A stretch of 64,000 bases of DNA from Thalassobium sp. (GTDB lineage Bacteria; Pseudomonadota; Gammaproteobacteria; Pseudomonadales; Oceanobacteraceae). The position numbers and the translations under genes were made by a program. Location of the stretch: assembly GCA_002733205.1 (NCBI GenBank), contig NVUW01000002.1:310001-374000 (forward strand). The letters run 5' to 3'. Below the pieces are notes generated by a model. That model was not told the origin of the DNA. It searched no databases and saw only the letters and a program-made list of their open reading frames with translations. Shown here one piece after another: positions 39,294 through 48,122 of this stretch (within the stretch, counting starts at the first letter, position 1; every line of letters starts with the position of its first letter).

Positions 39294-39689
39294 TTATGGC
39301 TGGCTGAGCCAGGTAATAACATCGCCTTTTTCCTGAGCGCTGCATTCGCGTCCCAGCGTCCAGCGGCAGTTACGCAGGAACCACTTCTCTGTTTTGGCGG
39401 CATCGGTAAAGCGCTCCGGGTTGGCGTGCACCGTCATCGGCTCAATGAGCTTGCCGGTTTTCTGATGTTTGCCGGGCTGTGCCGGATCGCGTCCGTGGCA
39501 GCTGGCACAACTGCGCCCGTTGTTATCCTGCAGCCACAGCGCCTCACCGGCGGCGGCTGAGAATGGCCCCGCTCCGCCAGCTTGCAGAGCCTGTAGCTGG
39601 GCGCTGGCGTCGGCATAGCTGAGGCTGGTGGCGAGCAGGCTTAAGGTAAAAAGAGCCGCACTCAAGGCGCGGCGGGTCAGGTTATTCAT
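39294..39689 (-). CDS. DUF1924/SHP-type monoheme cytochrome c
   Basis: 131 residues, start at ATG 39689 with GGGAG upstream and signal peptide MNNLTRRALSAALFTLSLLATSLSYA. A single CASCH motif (61-65) lies in EALWLQDNNGRSCASCHGRDP; the later segment TEKWFLRNCRWTLGRECSAQEKGDVITWL is diagnostic of DUF1924, whose model is the oxygen-binding Sphaeroides heme protein SHP. It is 12 bp ahead of the diheme cytochrome and overlaps cytochrome b561 by eight bases. Confidence 0.88.
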   Translation of the reverse strand: MNNLTRRALSAALFTLSLLATSLSYADASAQLQALQAGGAGPFSAAAGEALWLQDNNGRSCASCHGRDPAQPGKHQKTGKLIEPMTVHANPERFTDAAKTEKWFLRNCRWTLGRECSAQEKGDVITWLSQP

Positions 39690-40275
39690 GCTGATCTCCC
39701 TGGCCGTCAATGTCGTCAGAGCGTGCTTCTTTGCGACCGTGAATCATTGAGCGCACCAGGTTTTCGCGGTGATGCAGACTGCTGAACAGCACCCCGGCAA
39801 CGTGCAGGAAGACCAGCGCCAGTGTGCTGTTGGCGAAAAATTCGTGGATTTCTTTCAGCGTGTGTTCGTCAAAAGAGGCCAGCCAGGTGCCTGCTAACGG
39901 CCCGGCGTTTTCATCCGCGCCCAGCGTTGCCATACCGAATACCACGGTGCCGGTCAGCGCTAACAGCAGGGCAACCACCATGGCACCCCCGGCCGGGTTG
40001 TGGCCGATGTAGCGGCGCGCCTTACCGGCCGGAATGGCAATCAGATAATTCCATACGCCACGCGGGGACGTCACAAAGTCGCTGAAACGTGCGTGATGGC
40101 TGCCAATCAGCCCCCATACCAGGCGAAAGGTGACCAGCGCGGCCACGCTGTAACCAGCCCAGACGTGCAGGGTTTCGAACTCGTCTTCGCTCAGATAAGC
40201 GATAAAGAAAAACAGCACCAGCGACCAGTGGAAGATACGCACCAGCGGGTCCCAGACTTTGATTGTGTGTGTCAT
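39682..40275 (-). CDS. Cytochrome b561-family membrane protein
   Basis: 197 residues with four membrane helices and the histidine pairs of a b-type, di-heme membrane cytochrome: VWDPLVRIFHWSLVLFFF (first His), ETLHVWAGYSVAALVTFRLVWGLIGSHHARFSDF, and LALVFLHVAGVLFSSLHHRENLVRSMIHGRK (paired His). It resembles Ni,Fe-hydrogenase-type cytochrome b subunits, but no hydrogenase is near; it is instead the first gene of the b561-SHP-DHC-PepSY-two-component operon and is the likely quinol-side electron donor. Confidence 0.88.
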   Translation of the reverse strand: MTHTIKVWDPLVRIFHWSLVLFFFIAYLSEDEFETLHVWAGYSVAALVTFRLVWGLIGSHHARFSDFVTSPRGVWNYLIAIPAGKARRYIGHNPAGGAMVVALLLALTGTVVFGMATLGADENAGPLAGTWLASFDEHTLKEIHEFFANSTLALVFLHVAGVLFSSLHHRENLVRSMIHGRKEARSDDIDGQGDQHE

Positions 40276-40470
40276 TACGACCTCTCCTCAGGATTTGCAC
40301 CCAGCGTAGAGCGGCCATGCTTAAACCAACCTTAAAGTCATCAACAGGCAATATGGAGCAGTGGATCATGTGGCAAAGCTGACATACCTGCCTGCGATCA
40401 TCATTGGCACTCCGCGACTCTGAAAACTACCTACACTGGTCACTATCCGCACAGGCAGAAGGACTGCACC

Positions 40471-41250
40471 ATGACACTGAAATTTCCGATGATGATTGCC
40501 TCACTGTTCAGCGTATTGCTGATGTTTCCGGCTCAGGCTGCTCCGGTTTGTCCGGCGGGTGGCGTTAAGGTGGGCTGGGAGCCCTGGCTGCCCTATGCCT
40601 ATGAAGAACAAGGAACTTTTACTGGTCTGGATCTGGATATGGCGACCGCCATCCTGACCCGCATGGGCTGCCCTTTTACCTTTGTGAACCGGCCCTGGAA
40701 GCGCCTGCTGACAGAAGTGGCCGCTGGTGATCTGCACCTGACCGGCGGTGCCTCACGTACCGCTGAACGCGAAGAATTTGGCTATTTCAGCACGCCATAC
40801 CGTACCGAATCGGCAGTGATGATAGTGCGTAACGAGGATGCCGCAGGCTACGCCAGTATCACCTCGCTGAAGGATCTGATCGGCAAGAATTTTACCCTTG
40901 GCATTACCCGCGGTTATTACTACGGCGAAGATTATGCGGCTCTGGAAAATGATGCGGGTTTCAAAGCCCGTCTGGCCGATGCCGGTGATGATGCAACCAA
41001 CTACAAAAAGCTGGCGGCGAAACGGCTGGATGGCTTTCTGGCCGACCCGTTCTCCGCCGCAGCAGGGCTGAAAAAAGAAGGCTTCAGCGGCCGTTTCAAA
41101 ACCCTCATGACGGTCTACTCCGACGACATCTACTTCCTTATCAGCAAAGCCGCGACATCACCGGAGTTTGTTGCCGCTTTTGATCAGGCGCTGGCAGAGC
41201 TGAAGACCAGTGGTGAATACCAGGCGATTCTGGATAAGTACCTGAACTAG
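40471..41250 (+). CDS. Periplasmic solute-binding protein (SBP_bac_3 family)
   Basis: 259 residues with a signal peptide (MTLKFPMMIASLFSVLLMFPAQA, cut near 23) and the type II amino-acid-binding fold: VGWEPWLPYAYEEQGTFTGLDLDMATAILTRMG, LTGGASRTAEREEFGYFSTPY, LIGKNFTLGITRGYYYGEDY and the C-terminal LKTSGEYQAILDKYL. No ABC permease or ATPase gene is nearby, so it could be a lone sensor or receptor for other transporters. Its 5' region (40276-40470) is shared with the divergent cytochrome operon; no clear promoter hexamers were assigned there. Confidence 0.85.
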   Translation: MTLKFPMMIASLFSVLLMFPAQAAPVCPAGGVKVGWEPWLPYAYEEQGTFTGLDLDMATAILTRMGCPFTFVNRPWKRLLTEVAAGDLHLTGGASRTAEREEFGYFSTPYRTESAVMIVRNEDAAGYASITSLKDLIGKNFTLGITRGYYYGEDYAALENDAGFKARLADAGDDATNYKKLAAKRLDGFLADPFSAAAGLKKEGFSGRFKTLMTVYSDDIYFLISKAATSPEFVAAFDQALAELKTSGEYQAILDKYLN

Positions 41251-41334
41251 GGCCTGTTTAATTAGTGTAAACAGGCCCTAAACCACCTCTGAATGATTCA
41301 CGCACGTTAAGCCGTGCAGAATGATTCAGAGGTG
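41248..41334. terminator. Two hairpins between the solute-binding protein and hydrolase genes
   Basis: The first is a perfect 13-bp inverted repeat (41248-41260 / 41268-41280) with loop ATTAGTG, beginning at the stop codon. The second is a long, slightly imperfect hairpin with arms 41284-41306 and 41313-41334 and loop TTAAGC; it ends three bases before the end of the minus-strand hydrolase. Both genes converge here, so they probably act as terminators for each strand. Confidence 0.7.
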
Positions 41335-41337
41335 TGT

Positions 41338-42351
41338 TTAACGTTGTTGTATCCAGCCAGCAATATCTTCGTCTACCCCTGGCGCTAACCCCTCAGCGCC
41401 TAAAACAATCATCTTTAGCCAAAACCACAGACTGTCTTTAGGCTGATCGGCAAAGTACTGATTTTTGAACAACCCATGGTCAACATCGGCATACACCCGG
41501 TAGCTAAAATCCGATTGAATGTGGGTTTTATATTCGTTAATCGATTGCTGTACGTCGACATTACGATCTGAGTCACCAAATAATGCCAGCACCGGCTGAC
41601 GGATATGCGGTAAAAACCTGCGTGCATCGGCCGCCATATTGTTGACCGCAAATCTGAAACGGGAAGGCGACATTTCACTGCCTTGAAAAAACTCTGGCTC
41701 GTGTTGCCCACGATAAGTCTGATACTCACCATAGGACATGCCCTGTGCCAAACGCTGATCCAGCGCCTGATTATAGGCCATGCTCTCTTGCAGTTGTTGT
41801 TGGCTTAAACCCAGCGATGCAAGGCGTTGACGGGTGAGATAATCCCCCTGCTCACGCCAATCAATGGCGGTAGAAATAAACACACCAAAAGCTAAATCCG
41901 GATCTTGCGCCAATGCCTGTGGCATTACCCAACCCGCCTGTGAAAATCCGAGCAAACCAATCGCCTTAGCATCCACCTCTGGCCGGCTGCGTAAATACCT
42001 TACGGCTGCGGCTACTTCCGCGCTGCGATCTGCCATGGTTTGATCTAACCAGTTCCCCTCAGACTCTCCGACGCCGGGTTTATCCCAGCTAAAAACGCCA
42101 ATACCTGCGGCCAACAGGGCATCAAAATAAGGCTGATAATAGCCGGCACAGGAGCGGTCAACGGTGCCATCGCCGTGCACAAAGATCACCACCGGCAGCG
42201 CAGATTCACTCGCGTCAGGCAGTAATAAATCCCCCGCCAGGCGTGTATCGCCATGCAAAAACGATACGGCTTCACTGCGATAAGGTATCGCCGTCGCGAT
42301 CAGCAGCGAAACCAACACCAGCAACAATGCAGCTCCCACCCAGATTTTCAT
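41338..42351 (-). CDS. Alpha/beta-hydrolase (dienelactone-hydrolase/peptidase type)
   Basis: 337 residues with a membrane-anchor or signal helix (1-23). The oxyanion-loop FVHGDG, nucleophile elbow GFSQAG (Ser), LFGDSDRNVD (Asp) and ADVDHGLF (His) complete a Ser-Asp-His triad, so it should be active. Start chosen at ATG 42351 because AGGAGG then lies six bases upstream; the ATG at 42357 would overlap the ribosome site. Substrate unknown; the helix suggests a periplasmic or membrane-bound esterase. It is divergent from the DUF2141-RND operon. Confidence 0.8.
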   Translation of the reverse strand: MKIWVGAALLLVLVSLLIATAIPYRSEAVSFLHGDTRLAGDLLLPDASESALPVVIFVHGDGTVDRSCAGYYQPYFDALLAAGIGVFSWDKPGVGESEGNWLDQTMADRSAEVAAAVRYLRSRPEVDAKAIGLLGFSQAGWVMPQALAQDPDLAFGVFISTAIDWREQGDYLTRQRLASLGLSQQQLQESMAYNQALDQRLAQGMSYGEYQTYRGQHEPEFFQGSEMSPSRFRFAVNNMAADARRFLPHIRQPVLALFGDSDRNVDVQQSINEYKTHIQSDFSYRVYADVDHGLFKNQYFADQPKDSLWFWLKMIVLGAEGLAPGVDEDIAGWIQQR

Positions 42352-42528
42352 AAGCATCCTCCTTAATTGGACTTTTATGGTAGAGAACGCTGCTGCAGTG
42401 TCACAAACGTTTTCATGCGGGTAAGCCCCAGCTCTTACAAAGGCTTACTGAAGTCTCACACCTCCTCTCCCTACACTGCCAGTAACGATTGACGGACAGC
42501 CATTGCCGGGATGGCTGCAGACCATCTC

Positions 42529-42558
42529 TTTTTAACATTCAGGTTTTTAACGTTCAGG
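42529..42558 (+). repeat. Tandem 15-bp repeat before the DUF2141 gene
   Basis: TTTTTAACATTCAGG (42529-42543) is followed without gap by TTTTTAACGTTCAGG (42544-42558), one difference in 15. It ends ten bases before the ATG and its CAGGAAG supplies the ribosome-binding sequence. It could be the binding site of the RstA-like regulator encoded downstream or a translational control element. Confidence 0.6.
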
Positions 42559-42567
42559 AAGAAAATT

Positions 42568-43035
42568 ATGAAAAAAATACCGATTGCACTGGCGCTGTGG
42601 ACGGCCGCTGCATTAGCGGGGTTTGCGCTTCCCAGCCACGCCGAAAATGCGGGCAGTGCTTCTGCGCAATCACAGGGCAATCTCACTATTGAAGTCCATG
42701 CCGCTGCTAATGATGACGGCTATATCGATATCAGCTTACTCAGCAATGCTGAGCAATTTAATGGTAAGGCGGCGCCGCAGCAGAATTGTCGCGAGACGAT
42801 TAAACAGCAACGCGCGCGCTGTACTTTTGTTGAGTTACAACATGGTGATTACGCCTTGTTTGTTTATCACGATGAAAACGACAACCACAAACTGGATGAG
42901 AATTTTCTCGGCGCACCCACCGAGAAGCTCGCCATCAGCGCGGTGGATTTAGCCAGCAACAGCAGTCCGACCTTTGAGCAAAGCACCATCCGCTTTCAAA
43001 GCTCCGATGGACAAGTATTTATTAACCTTCAATAG
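42568..43035 (+). CDS. DUF2141-family secreted protein
   Basis: 155 residues from the ATG 42568 (CAGGAAG upstream), with signal peptide MKKIPIALALWTAAALAGFALPSHA. The mature domain has the family pattern GNLTIEVHAAANDDGYIDISL...NAEQFNG and HGDYALFVYHDENDNHKLDENFLGAPTEKLAISA. DUF2141 proteins are periplasmic or extracellular with unknown role and are often co-transcribed with transport or two-component genes. It leads the adaptor-RND-MipA operon (11 bp gap to the adaptor). Confidence 0.8.
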   Translation: MKKIPIALALWTAAALAGFALPSHAENAGSASAQSQGNLTIEVHAAANDDGYIDISLLSNAEQFNGKAAPQQNCRETIKQQRARCTFVELQHGDYALFVYHDENDNHKLDENFLGAPTEKLAISAVDLASNSSPTFEQSTIRFQSSDGQVFINLQ

Positions 43036-43046
43036 AGCTCACCATC

Positions 43047-44156
43047 ATGAAATGGCTATTTTCTGTTCGCCTGCGTCAACTATTGGCAACCGGGCTTGGG
43101 TTGTTTGTACTTCTGGCGGTTCTGGATGAGCTGGAAAACACCGAAGTCACTACCCATGACGTGCAGCCAGAGAACAAGTCCTATGTCGCTTCCGTGGTTC
43201 AGCCCAAAGCAGAACCGCATATGCCGACACTGGATAAACTCGCCGCACTGGAGGCGGCAAAACTGGTGGAGCTGACCAGTGACGTAGCGGGCCGCATTGT
43301 GGACTCCTCCCCCAGCTATCGTCGTGGACGGGTATTGCCCGCTCAGGAATGGTTGCTGCAGGTTGACCCATTGCCCTATGAGGCGCAGGTGGCCGCCGCC
43401 AGGGTCGCGTTGATGAATGCCAATATGGCGTTAAAAAATGTCCGCGCCCAATACGCCCATGACAGCCTGATGGTGCAAACCGCCAACGCTGATCTGGAAT
43501 ATTATCAACTGCAATATCAACAGGCTCAGCAAGATCTGAAACGCAGCCGTATCGCATTGCCTTTTTCTGGTGAGCTGGTCGACATCAAGACCCATATCGG
43601 CGAACACATTGCCGTGGGGCAAAGCATCGCCTCGGTAATACCCCACGACGGTCAGGAAATTCGTGTGGTTGTAAGCGTTCAGGAATTTGATTCTCTGGCC
43701 CAGCCGTTATTGCAACACCCCATCACCATTACCGATTTAAATGGCAACGTTGTGGGCAAGGCGCACATTCAGGGCGTCAGCCAATACAGTGAACAATTAC
43801 AGCGGCAACTCTATATGACACTGGATGGTCAGCACTCCCTGATCACCGGTCAGCACGTGCGTGCTCAGCTGCCATTAAAACCCTGGAGCAGGGTTTATTC
43901 CGTGCCTGAATCCAGCCTGACGGCACAGCATGAAATCTGGTTTTTAGATAAACACCAGCGTGCGCAAAAGCAGCGTTTGCATACCTTTATTGTGCAAAAT
44001 GAGCGCGTATATTTTTCCTGGCCAGCGACCAGTAACCCGCATCCGCTCGACAATGTATTGGCCTATCCGCGTGATTCGTTGGCGCAAGGCATGAGCATTG
44101 AAGCGCGCCCTGTCAAAGTTGAAACCACCACTCTCAGTCAGGAGGCGGCACTATGA
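43047..44156 (+). CDS. RND efflux periplasmic adaptor (membrane-fusion protein)
   Basis: 369 residues, HlyD/AcrA type: N-terminal membrane helix (12-28), a biotinyl-lipoyl half (LEAAKLVELTSDVAGRIVDSSP), coiled-coil hairpin (95-150, AAARVALMNANMALKNVRAQYAHDSLMVQ...QAQQDLKRSRI), second lipoyl half (ALPFSGELVDIKTHIGEHIAVGQSIASVI) and beta-barrel domain. It would connect the inner-membrane pump to an outer-membrane channel. Its last base pairs overlap the pump gene by four (ATGA). No lipobox. Confidence 0.88.
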   Translation: MKWLFSVRLRQLLATGLGLFVLLAVLDELENTEVTTHDVQPENKSYVASVVQPKAEPHMPTLDKLAALEAAKLVELTSDVAGRIVDSSPSYRRGRVLPAQEWLLQVDPLPYEAQVAAARVALMNANMALKNVRAQYAHDSLMVQTANADLEYYQLQYQQAQQDLKRSRIALPFSGELVDIKTHIGEHIAVGQSIASVIPHDGQEIRVVVSVQEFDSLAQPLLQHPITITDLNGNVVGKAHIQGVSQYSEQLQRQLYMTLDGQHSLITGQHVRAQLPLKPWSRVYSVPESSLTAQHEIWFLDKHQRAQKQRLHTFIVQNERVYFSWPATSNPHPLDNVLAYPRDSLAQGMSIEARPVKVETTTLSQEAAL

Positions 44157-47100
44157 TCGCCTGGTTCACGCGTCACCCGGTCGCCGCTAATTTGTTGATG
44201 CTGGCCTTGTTGATCGGTGGCTGGATCTCTGCCAGCCATATGCGCAAAGAAGTGATACCTAAACTGCCTGCCAGTGAAATTACTGTCAGCGCTTATTACG
44301 AAGGCCGCAGCGGCGCACAAATAGATCAGGAGCTGGGGCAAAAAGTCATACAGGCATTGGAAGGCCTGAGTGGCATTAAATCCGTTGCCGTCACCAGCCA
44401 GCAAGACATGCTCAATGTGACCGTTAAAAAGCAACTCGACTACGATGTGCAACGGCTGTTCAGCGACGTTAAAGCCAATATTGAAAGTATTTATGACTGG
44501 CCACAACAAGCGGAAAAGCCGCAGGTTCAACTGGCGGATATGACCTTCGATGCCCTCATGGTGCAACTCCATGGCGACACCGACGATCACAGTTTGGTAC
44601 AGCTGGCCAATCAGGTTAAGCAAACTCTGCTGGCTAACCCGGCGGTGCATAAAATCGAACAATACGGTTTGCTGGAATACGGCGTATATATTTATCTGCA
44701 ACCGGAAAAAATGCAGCTCTATGAGTTGTCGCTGACCGAGGTGGCCGAAGCCATTCACCAGCAATCCGTGCGCAGCCGTACCGGGCTGTTAAAAACAAAT
44801 AACGGCCAGTTTTTATTGCAGGGCCAGTACAGTGCCGAATCATTGCAGCGTTTAAGCCAGCTGGTGGTGCGTGTCAGCGATCAGGGCCAGCGCCTGCGTT
44901 TAAGTGATGTGGCCCGCATCGAAGACGGTTTTATCGAAGGCAACTCCGAGATTCGGTTTAATCAGCAGCCCAGCATTGCCTTTGCCGTTAAAATGGCGGC
45001 TAAGAGTGATGTGTTAGAAATCTCTCGCCAGGTCAAGCAAGAGGTCGCTCAACTCCGTACTCAGCTGCCTGATAATGTCAGCCTGACGGTATGGTTTAAC
45101 GCGGCCGACTACGTGCAATCAAGACTGCAATTGCTGACCGATAACGCCTGGATCGGCTTTGTGCTGGTGTTTGTGATCCTCAGTCTTTTTTTACAACTGC
45201 GCCTGGCATTCTGGGTGGCCATGGGATTGCCCGTCGCCATTGCCGGTACCTTAATCGTGCTCGGTCAGCTTGGCTTTCAGTACACCATTAACGAAGTCAC
45301 CACCTTTGGTTTTATTCTGGTGCTGGGCATCCTGGTGGACGATGCGGTCGTCGTTGGCGAAAGTATTTATAGCCAAAAACAAACAGCCAACCCACAAACT
45401 ACCGACCCGGTGAGCGCCACCATTGCCGGTGCCAAAAAAGTTGCCCTGCCCACCACTTTTGGCGTACTCACAACCGTTGTAGCCCTGTTACCTATGACGC
45501 AGTTTCCATCGGAAACCGGGCGTCTGTTTGCCGGCTTTGCCTGGGTTATTATCGTCGCTTTATTATTTTCGTTATTAGAATCCAAACTGATTTTACCCGC
45601 CCATTTACGTCATATCCCGCTCGGCCAAAGCCAGCGTCAAAGTCGCCTGCAGCGTTGGCGTCATCTGCCACAGCAAGGCCTGGATAGCATTCGGCAAAGA
45701 CTGTACCGGCCATTATTAATCAGCGCTTTGCGCTATCGCTACGGGATGTTGTGTGTGGCTGTAGCCCTGTGCGTGTTGGTATTTGGCTATTTAAGCCTGG
45801 GCAAAATACGCAGCGTGATGTTCCCGCAAGTGCCGGGCGATTTATTGATTATGCAGGTCGATATGGAGCCTAACGCCCCGCAAGCTCTGTTGCAGCAGGC
45901 CAGCGAGCAAATAAAACAACAGCGCTTGCTTATCAACCAGCAATACCGCCAGCAAGGTATGGCCGGTGATGTGATTGAAAAAAGCATGACCATTACCCTG
46001 GAGCAGGGCCATATTCTGGTATTTGCCGAGCCATTAAAACGCGAACTGCGCGGCCAGGCAGATCTCGCCGCCATCGCTCAGCAGTGGCGCACTGCCGTGT
46101 TGCCACTGGAGGCCGTCGATAATGTCGATGTGACGGTATCCCTTGAAGGCTCTGGCGTTGGCAATCAACTTATTATTCAGCACCCGGACGCCAGTGTGCT
46201 GGCTGAGCAAAGTGACACCATTCGTCAATGGCTGCTGTCACAACCAGGGGTACGATCGGTCAAAGATGTTCACCAGGCCAGTCTGCCGCAATTGTCGTTT
46301 ACGCTAAAACCCGAGGCGCAGTTGTATGGCATCAGCCGGCGTATGTTGGCTGAGCAATTGGCCATGGGCTTTGGCGGTCTGGAGGTCGACCGGTTTTTTC
46401 GCGATCAGGCGCGGGTAAAAATGTACGTGAGTCTGACGCCGGAAGCGCGTAACAGCCGGGCAGACTTGTCACAGTTTTACGTTTTTAACCAACAGGGACA
46501 GCGTTTTCCACTGACTGCTGTTGCTGATATTCATGCTGCGCAAACCGCCGGTGTGTATTACCGCTATAACGGTGCGCTCAGCCGTAAATTAAAATTGGAT
46601 ATCGATAAGAATATTGCCAGTCCGGCCGATGTGTATCAGCGTTTGCTGCAAACTCAGCTACCGGATTTACGCCGCCAGTTTCCTCGTTTATCTATCGTGC
46701 CTGCAGGTGAGCTGGAAGAGGTTGCCGAGTCTCAACAAGGTTTGCTTACGGCATTTACCCTGGCGCTATTGGGCATTTATATATTGTTGGCGGTTCCACT
46801 TAAACGCTATTGGCAGCCACTGATTATTATGGCGGCCATTCCTTTAGGGCTGGTTGGCGCTATTTTAGGGCATGTGTATTTAGGGCTAAGCGTGAGCCTG
46901 TATTCGTGGCTCGGCATGCTGACGTTATCGGGTGTGGTGGTCAACGACAGTTTGTTGATCGTTAACCGCTTTAATGAGTGCCGCGAGCAAGGCATGGCGC
47001 TGCAAGCCGCTGCCATCGAAGCCTGCCTGAGCCGTTTTCGCGCCATTATTCTCACCTCCGTCACCACTTTTGCCGGCCTCTACCCTTTGCTCACCGAAAC

Positions 47101-47317
47101 CTCAGAGCAGGCACAGTATTTAATACCGGCTGCTGCCTCCATGGCTTATGGATTGTTATTTGCCACGGTGATCAGCTTGCTGCTGATCCCGATATTGTTG
47201 GTGATTTCTGCAGAAATCGGCACCTGGCTGGGTTTAAAGCCCAGCAGCATTTCGCAGCAGGTCATCCCCACAAGCAATACGTCAACGTCAGCACCTGAGA
47301 CAACGCCATTGCTTTAG
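44153..47317 (+). CDS. RND-family efflux pump, AcrB/MexB-like inner-membrane transporter
   Basis: 1054 residues with twelve predicted membrane helices in two halves, large periplasmic loops and the proton-relay pair of Asp residues in FGFILVLGILVDDAVVVGESIY (about 400-421). The N-terminus MIAWFTRHPVAANLLMLALLIGGWISASHMRKEVIPKLP and the block LPTTFGVLTTVVALLPM are typical. It would export drugs, detergents or small molecules using the proton gradient. Overlaps the adaptor by four bases. No outer-membrane channel gene is adjacent. Confidence 0.93.
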   Translation: MIAWFTRHPVAANLLMLALLIGGWISASHMRKEVIPKLPASEITVSAYYEGRSGAQIDQELGQKVIQALEGLSGIKSVAVTSQQDMLNVTVKKQLDYDVQRLFSDVKANIESIYDWPQQAEKPQVQLADMTFDALMVQLHGDTDDHSLVQLANQVKQTLLANPAVHKIEQYGLLEYGVYIYLQPEKMQLYELSLTEVAEAIHQQSVRSRTGLLKTNNGQFLLQGQYSAESLQRLSQLVVRVSDQGQRLRLSDVARIEDGFIEGNSEIRFNQQPSIAFAVKMAAKSDVLEISRQVKQEVAQLRTQLPDNVSLTVWFNAADYVQSRLQLLTDNAWIGFVLVFVILSLFLQLRLAFWVAMGLPVAIAGTLIVLGQLGFQYTINEVTTFGFILVLGILVDDAVVVGESIYSQKQTANPQTTDPVSATIAGAKKVALPTTFGVLTTVVALLPMTQFPSETGRLFAGFAWVIIVALLFSLLESKLILPAHLRHIPLGQSQRQSRLQRWRHLPQQGLDSIRQRLYRPLLISALRYRYGMLCVAVALCVLVFGYLSLGKIRSVMFPQVPGDLLIMQVDMEPNAPQALLQQASEQIKQQRLLINQQYRQQGMAGDVIEKSMTITLEQGHILVFAEPLKRELRGQADLAAIAQQWRTAVLPLEAVDNVDVTVSLEGSGVGNQLIIQHPDASVLAEQSDTIRQWLLSQPGVRSVKDVHQASLPQLSFTLKPEAQLYGISRRMLAEQLAMGFGGLEVDRFFRDQARVKMYVSLTPEARNSRADLSQFYVFNQQGQRFPLTAVADIHAAQTAGVYYRYNGALSRKLKLDIDKNIASPADVYQRLLQTQLPDLRRQFPRLSIVPAGELEEVAESQQGLLTAFTLALLGIYILLAVPLKRYWQPLIIMAAIPLGLVGAILGHVYLGLSVSLYSWLGMLTLSGVVVNDSLLIVNRFNECREQGMALQAAAIEACLSRFRAIILTSVTTFAGLYPLLTETSEQAQYLIPAAASMAYGLLFATVISLLLIPILLVISAEIGTWLGLKPSSISQQVIPTSNTSTSAPETTPLL

Positions 47318-47340
47318 TTTTTATTGGAAAAGGATTTCAT

Positions 47341-48087
47341 ATGTTGATCTTACATACATTAAGACGTGTTCTGATCGCTGCGTCTTTCGCCGCTTTCGCC
47401 ATGCCCGCCGCCAGTGATCAGTTTCATATTGGCGTCGGCATGGGCAACACTTCAGCGGAATATAAAAACAGCGACGGCAATGCGTATTTCCTGCCGGTCG
47501 TGCAATATCAAAGTGATTTATGGAGCATCAATATTGACCGCGCCGAGTTGTATTTGCCGCTCAGCCAGAAAAGCTGGTTAAGTGCTATTGCTGCCCTGCG
47601 CCTGCAAACTCTGAACGACGACACCAGTGATGCTACCCGGGGCATGGAGGCGCGTAAGGAAAGTCTGGATGCGGGTATGGGGTTTAATTTTTACGACCAG
47701 CAGCTGGGCTATTTTGCACTGGAATGGGTGCACGATATCAGTCAGGTTCATCAGGGCCAGAAATGGTCATTGGTGGCCGCCTGGCCCCTCGAAGGACCGC
47801 GTTTAGCCATTATTCCCGCTGTATATTTTCACCAGCTCGACCAGCAACTGGTGGATTATTATTACGGCGTGCGGGCGCAGGAACAGCAGCTTAACCGCCC
47901 AGCTTACCGGGGCCAGGCCACGACTAATATCGGCAGTAGTCTGGAGGTTAGCTATAACATGACGCCACGCTGGCGCATGCAGGCAGAAGCCAGAATTACC
48001 CATCTTGGCAAAGGCATTACCGCCAGCCCGATTGTGGATACGGATTACCGCTGGAATACGATGTTATCGGTGAGCTATAAGTTATGA
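47341..48087 (+). CDS. MipA/OmpV-family outer-membrane protein
   Basis: 248 residues with signal peptide (about 1-25, PAASD after) and an alternating beta-barrel pattern ending MLSVSYKL. Family features: FHIGVGMGNTSAEYKNSDGNAYFLPVVQYQSDLWSINIDRAELYLPLSQ. MipA is a scaffold for murein-synthesising proteins; OmpV-like proteins also occur with two-component systems and efflux pumps. AAGGA is 8 bases before the start, 23 bases after the pump stop. Confidence 0.82.
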   Translation: MLILHTLRRVLIAASFAAFAMPAASDQFHIGVGMGNTSAEYKNSDGNAYFLPVVQYQSDLWSINIDRAELYLPLSQKSWLSAIAALRLQTLNDDTSDATRGMEARKESLDAGMGFNFYDQQLGYFALEWVHDISQVHQGQKWSLVAAWPLEGPRLAIIPAVYFHQLDQQLVDYYYGVRAQEQQLNRPAYRGQATTNIGSSLEVSYNMTPRWRMQAEARITHLGKGITASPIVDTDYRWNTMLSVSYKL

Positions 48088-48092
48088 GGCCA

Positions 48093-48122
48093 GGGCCTGT
48101 TAACACTAAGAGAATCAGGCCC
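48093..48122. terminator. GGGCCTG/CAGGCCC inverted repeat between MipA and sensor kinase
   Basis: GGGCCTG (48093-48099) and CAGGCCC (48116-48122) form a 7-bp stem with a 16-base loop; the 3' arm overlaps the kinase stop codon. It resembles the terminator at 41248, suggesting related termination elements at both ends of the pump block. Confidence 0.45.

Noticed and set aside
41284..41334. Long hairpin as terminal repeat of a mobile element
   Set aside because: No second copy, target duplication or transposase seen; more simply a convergent-gene terminator.
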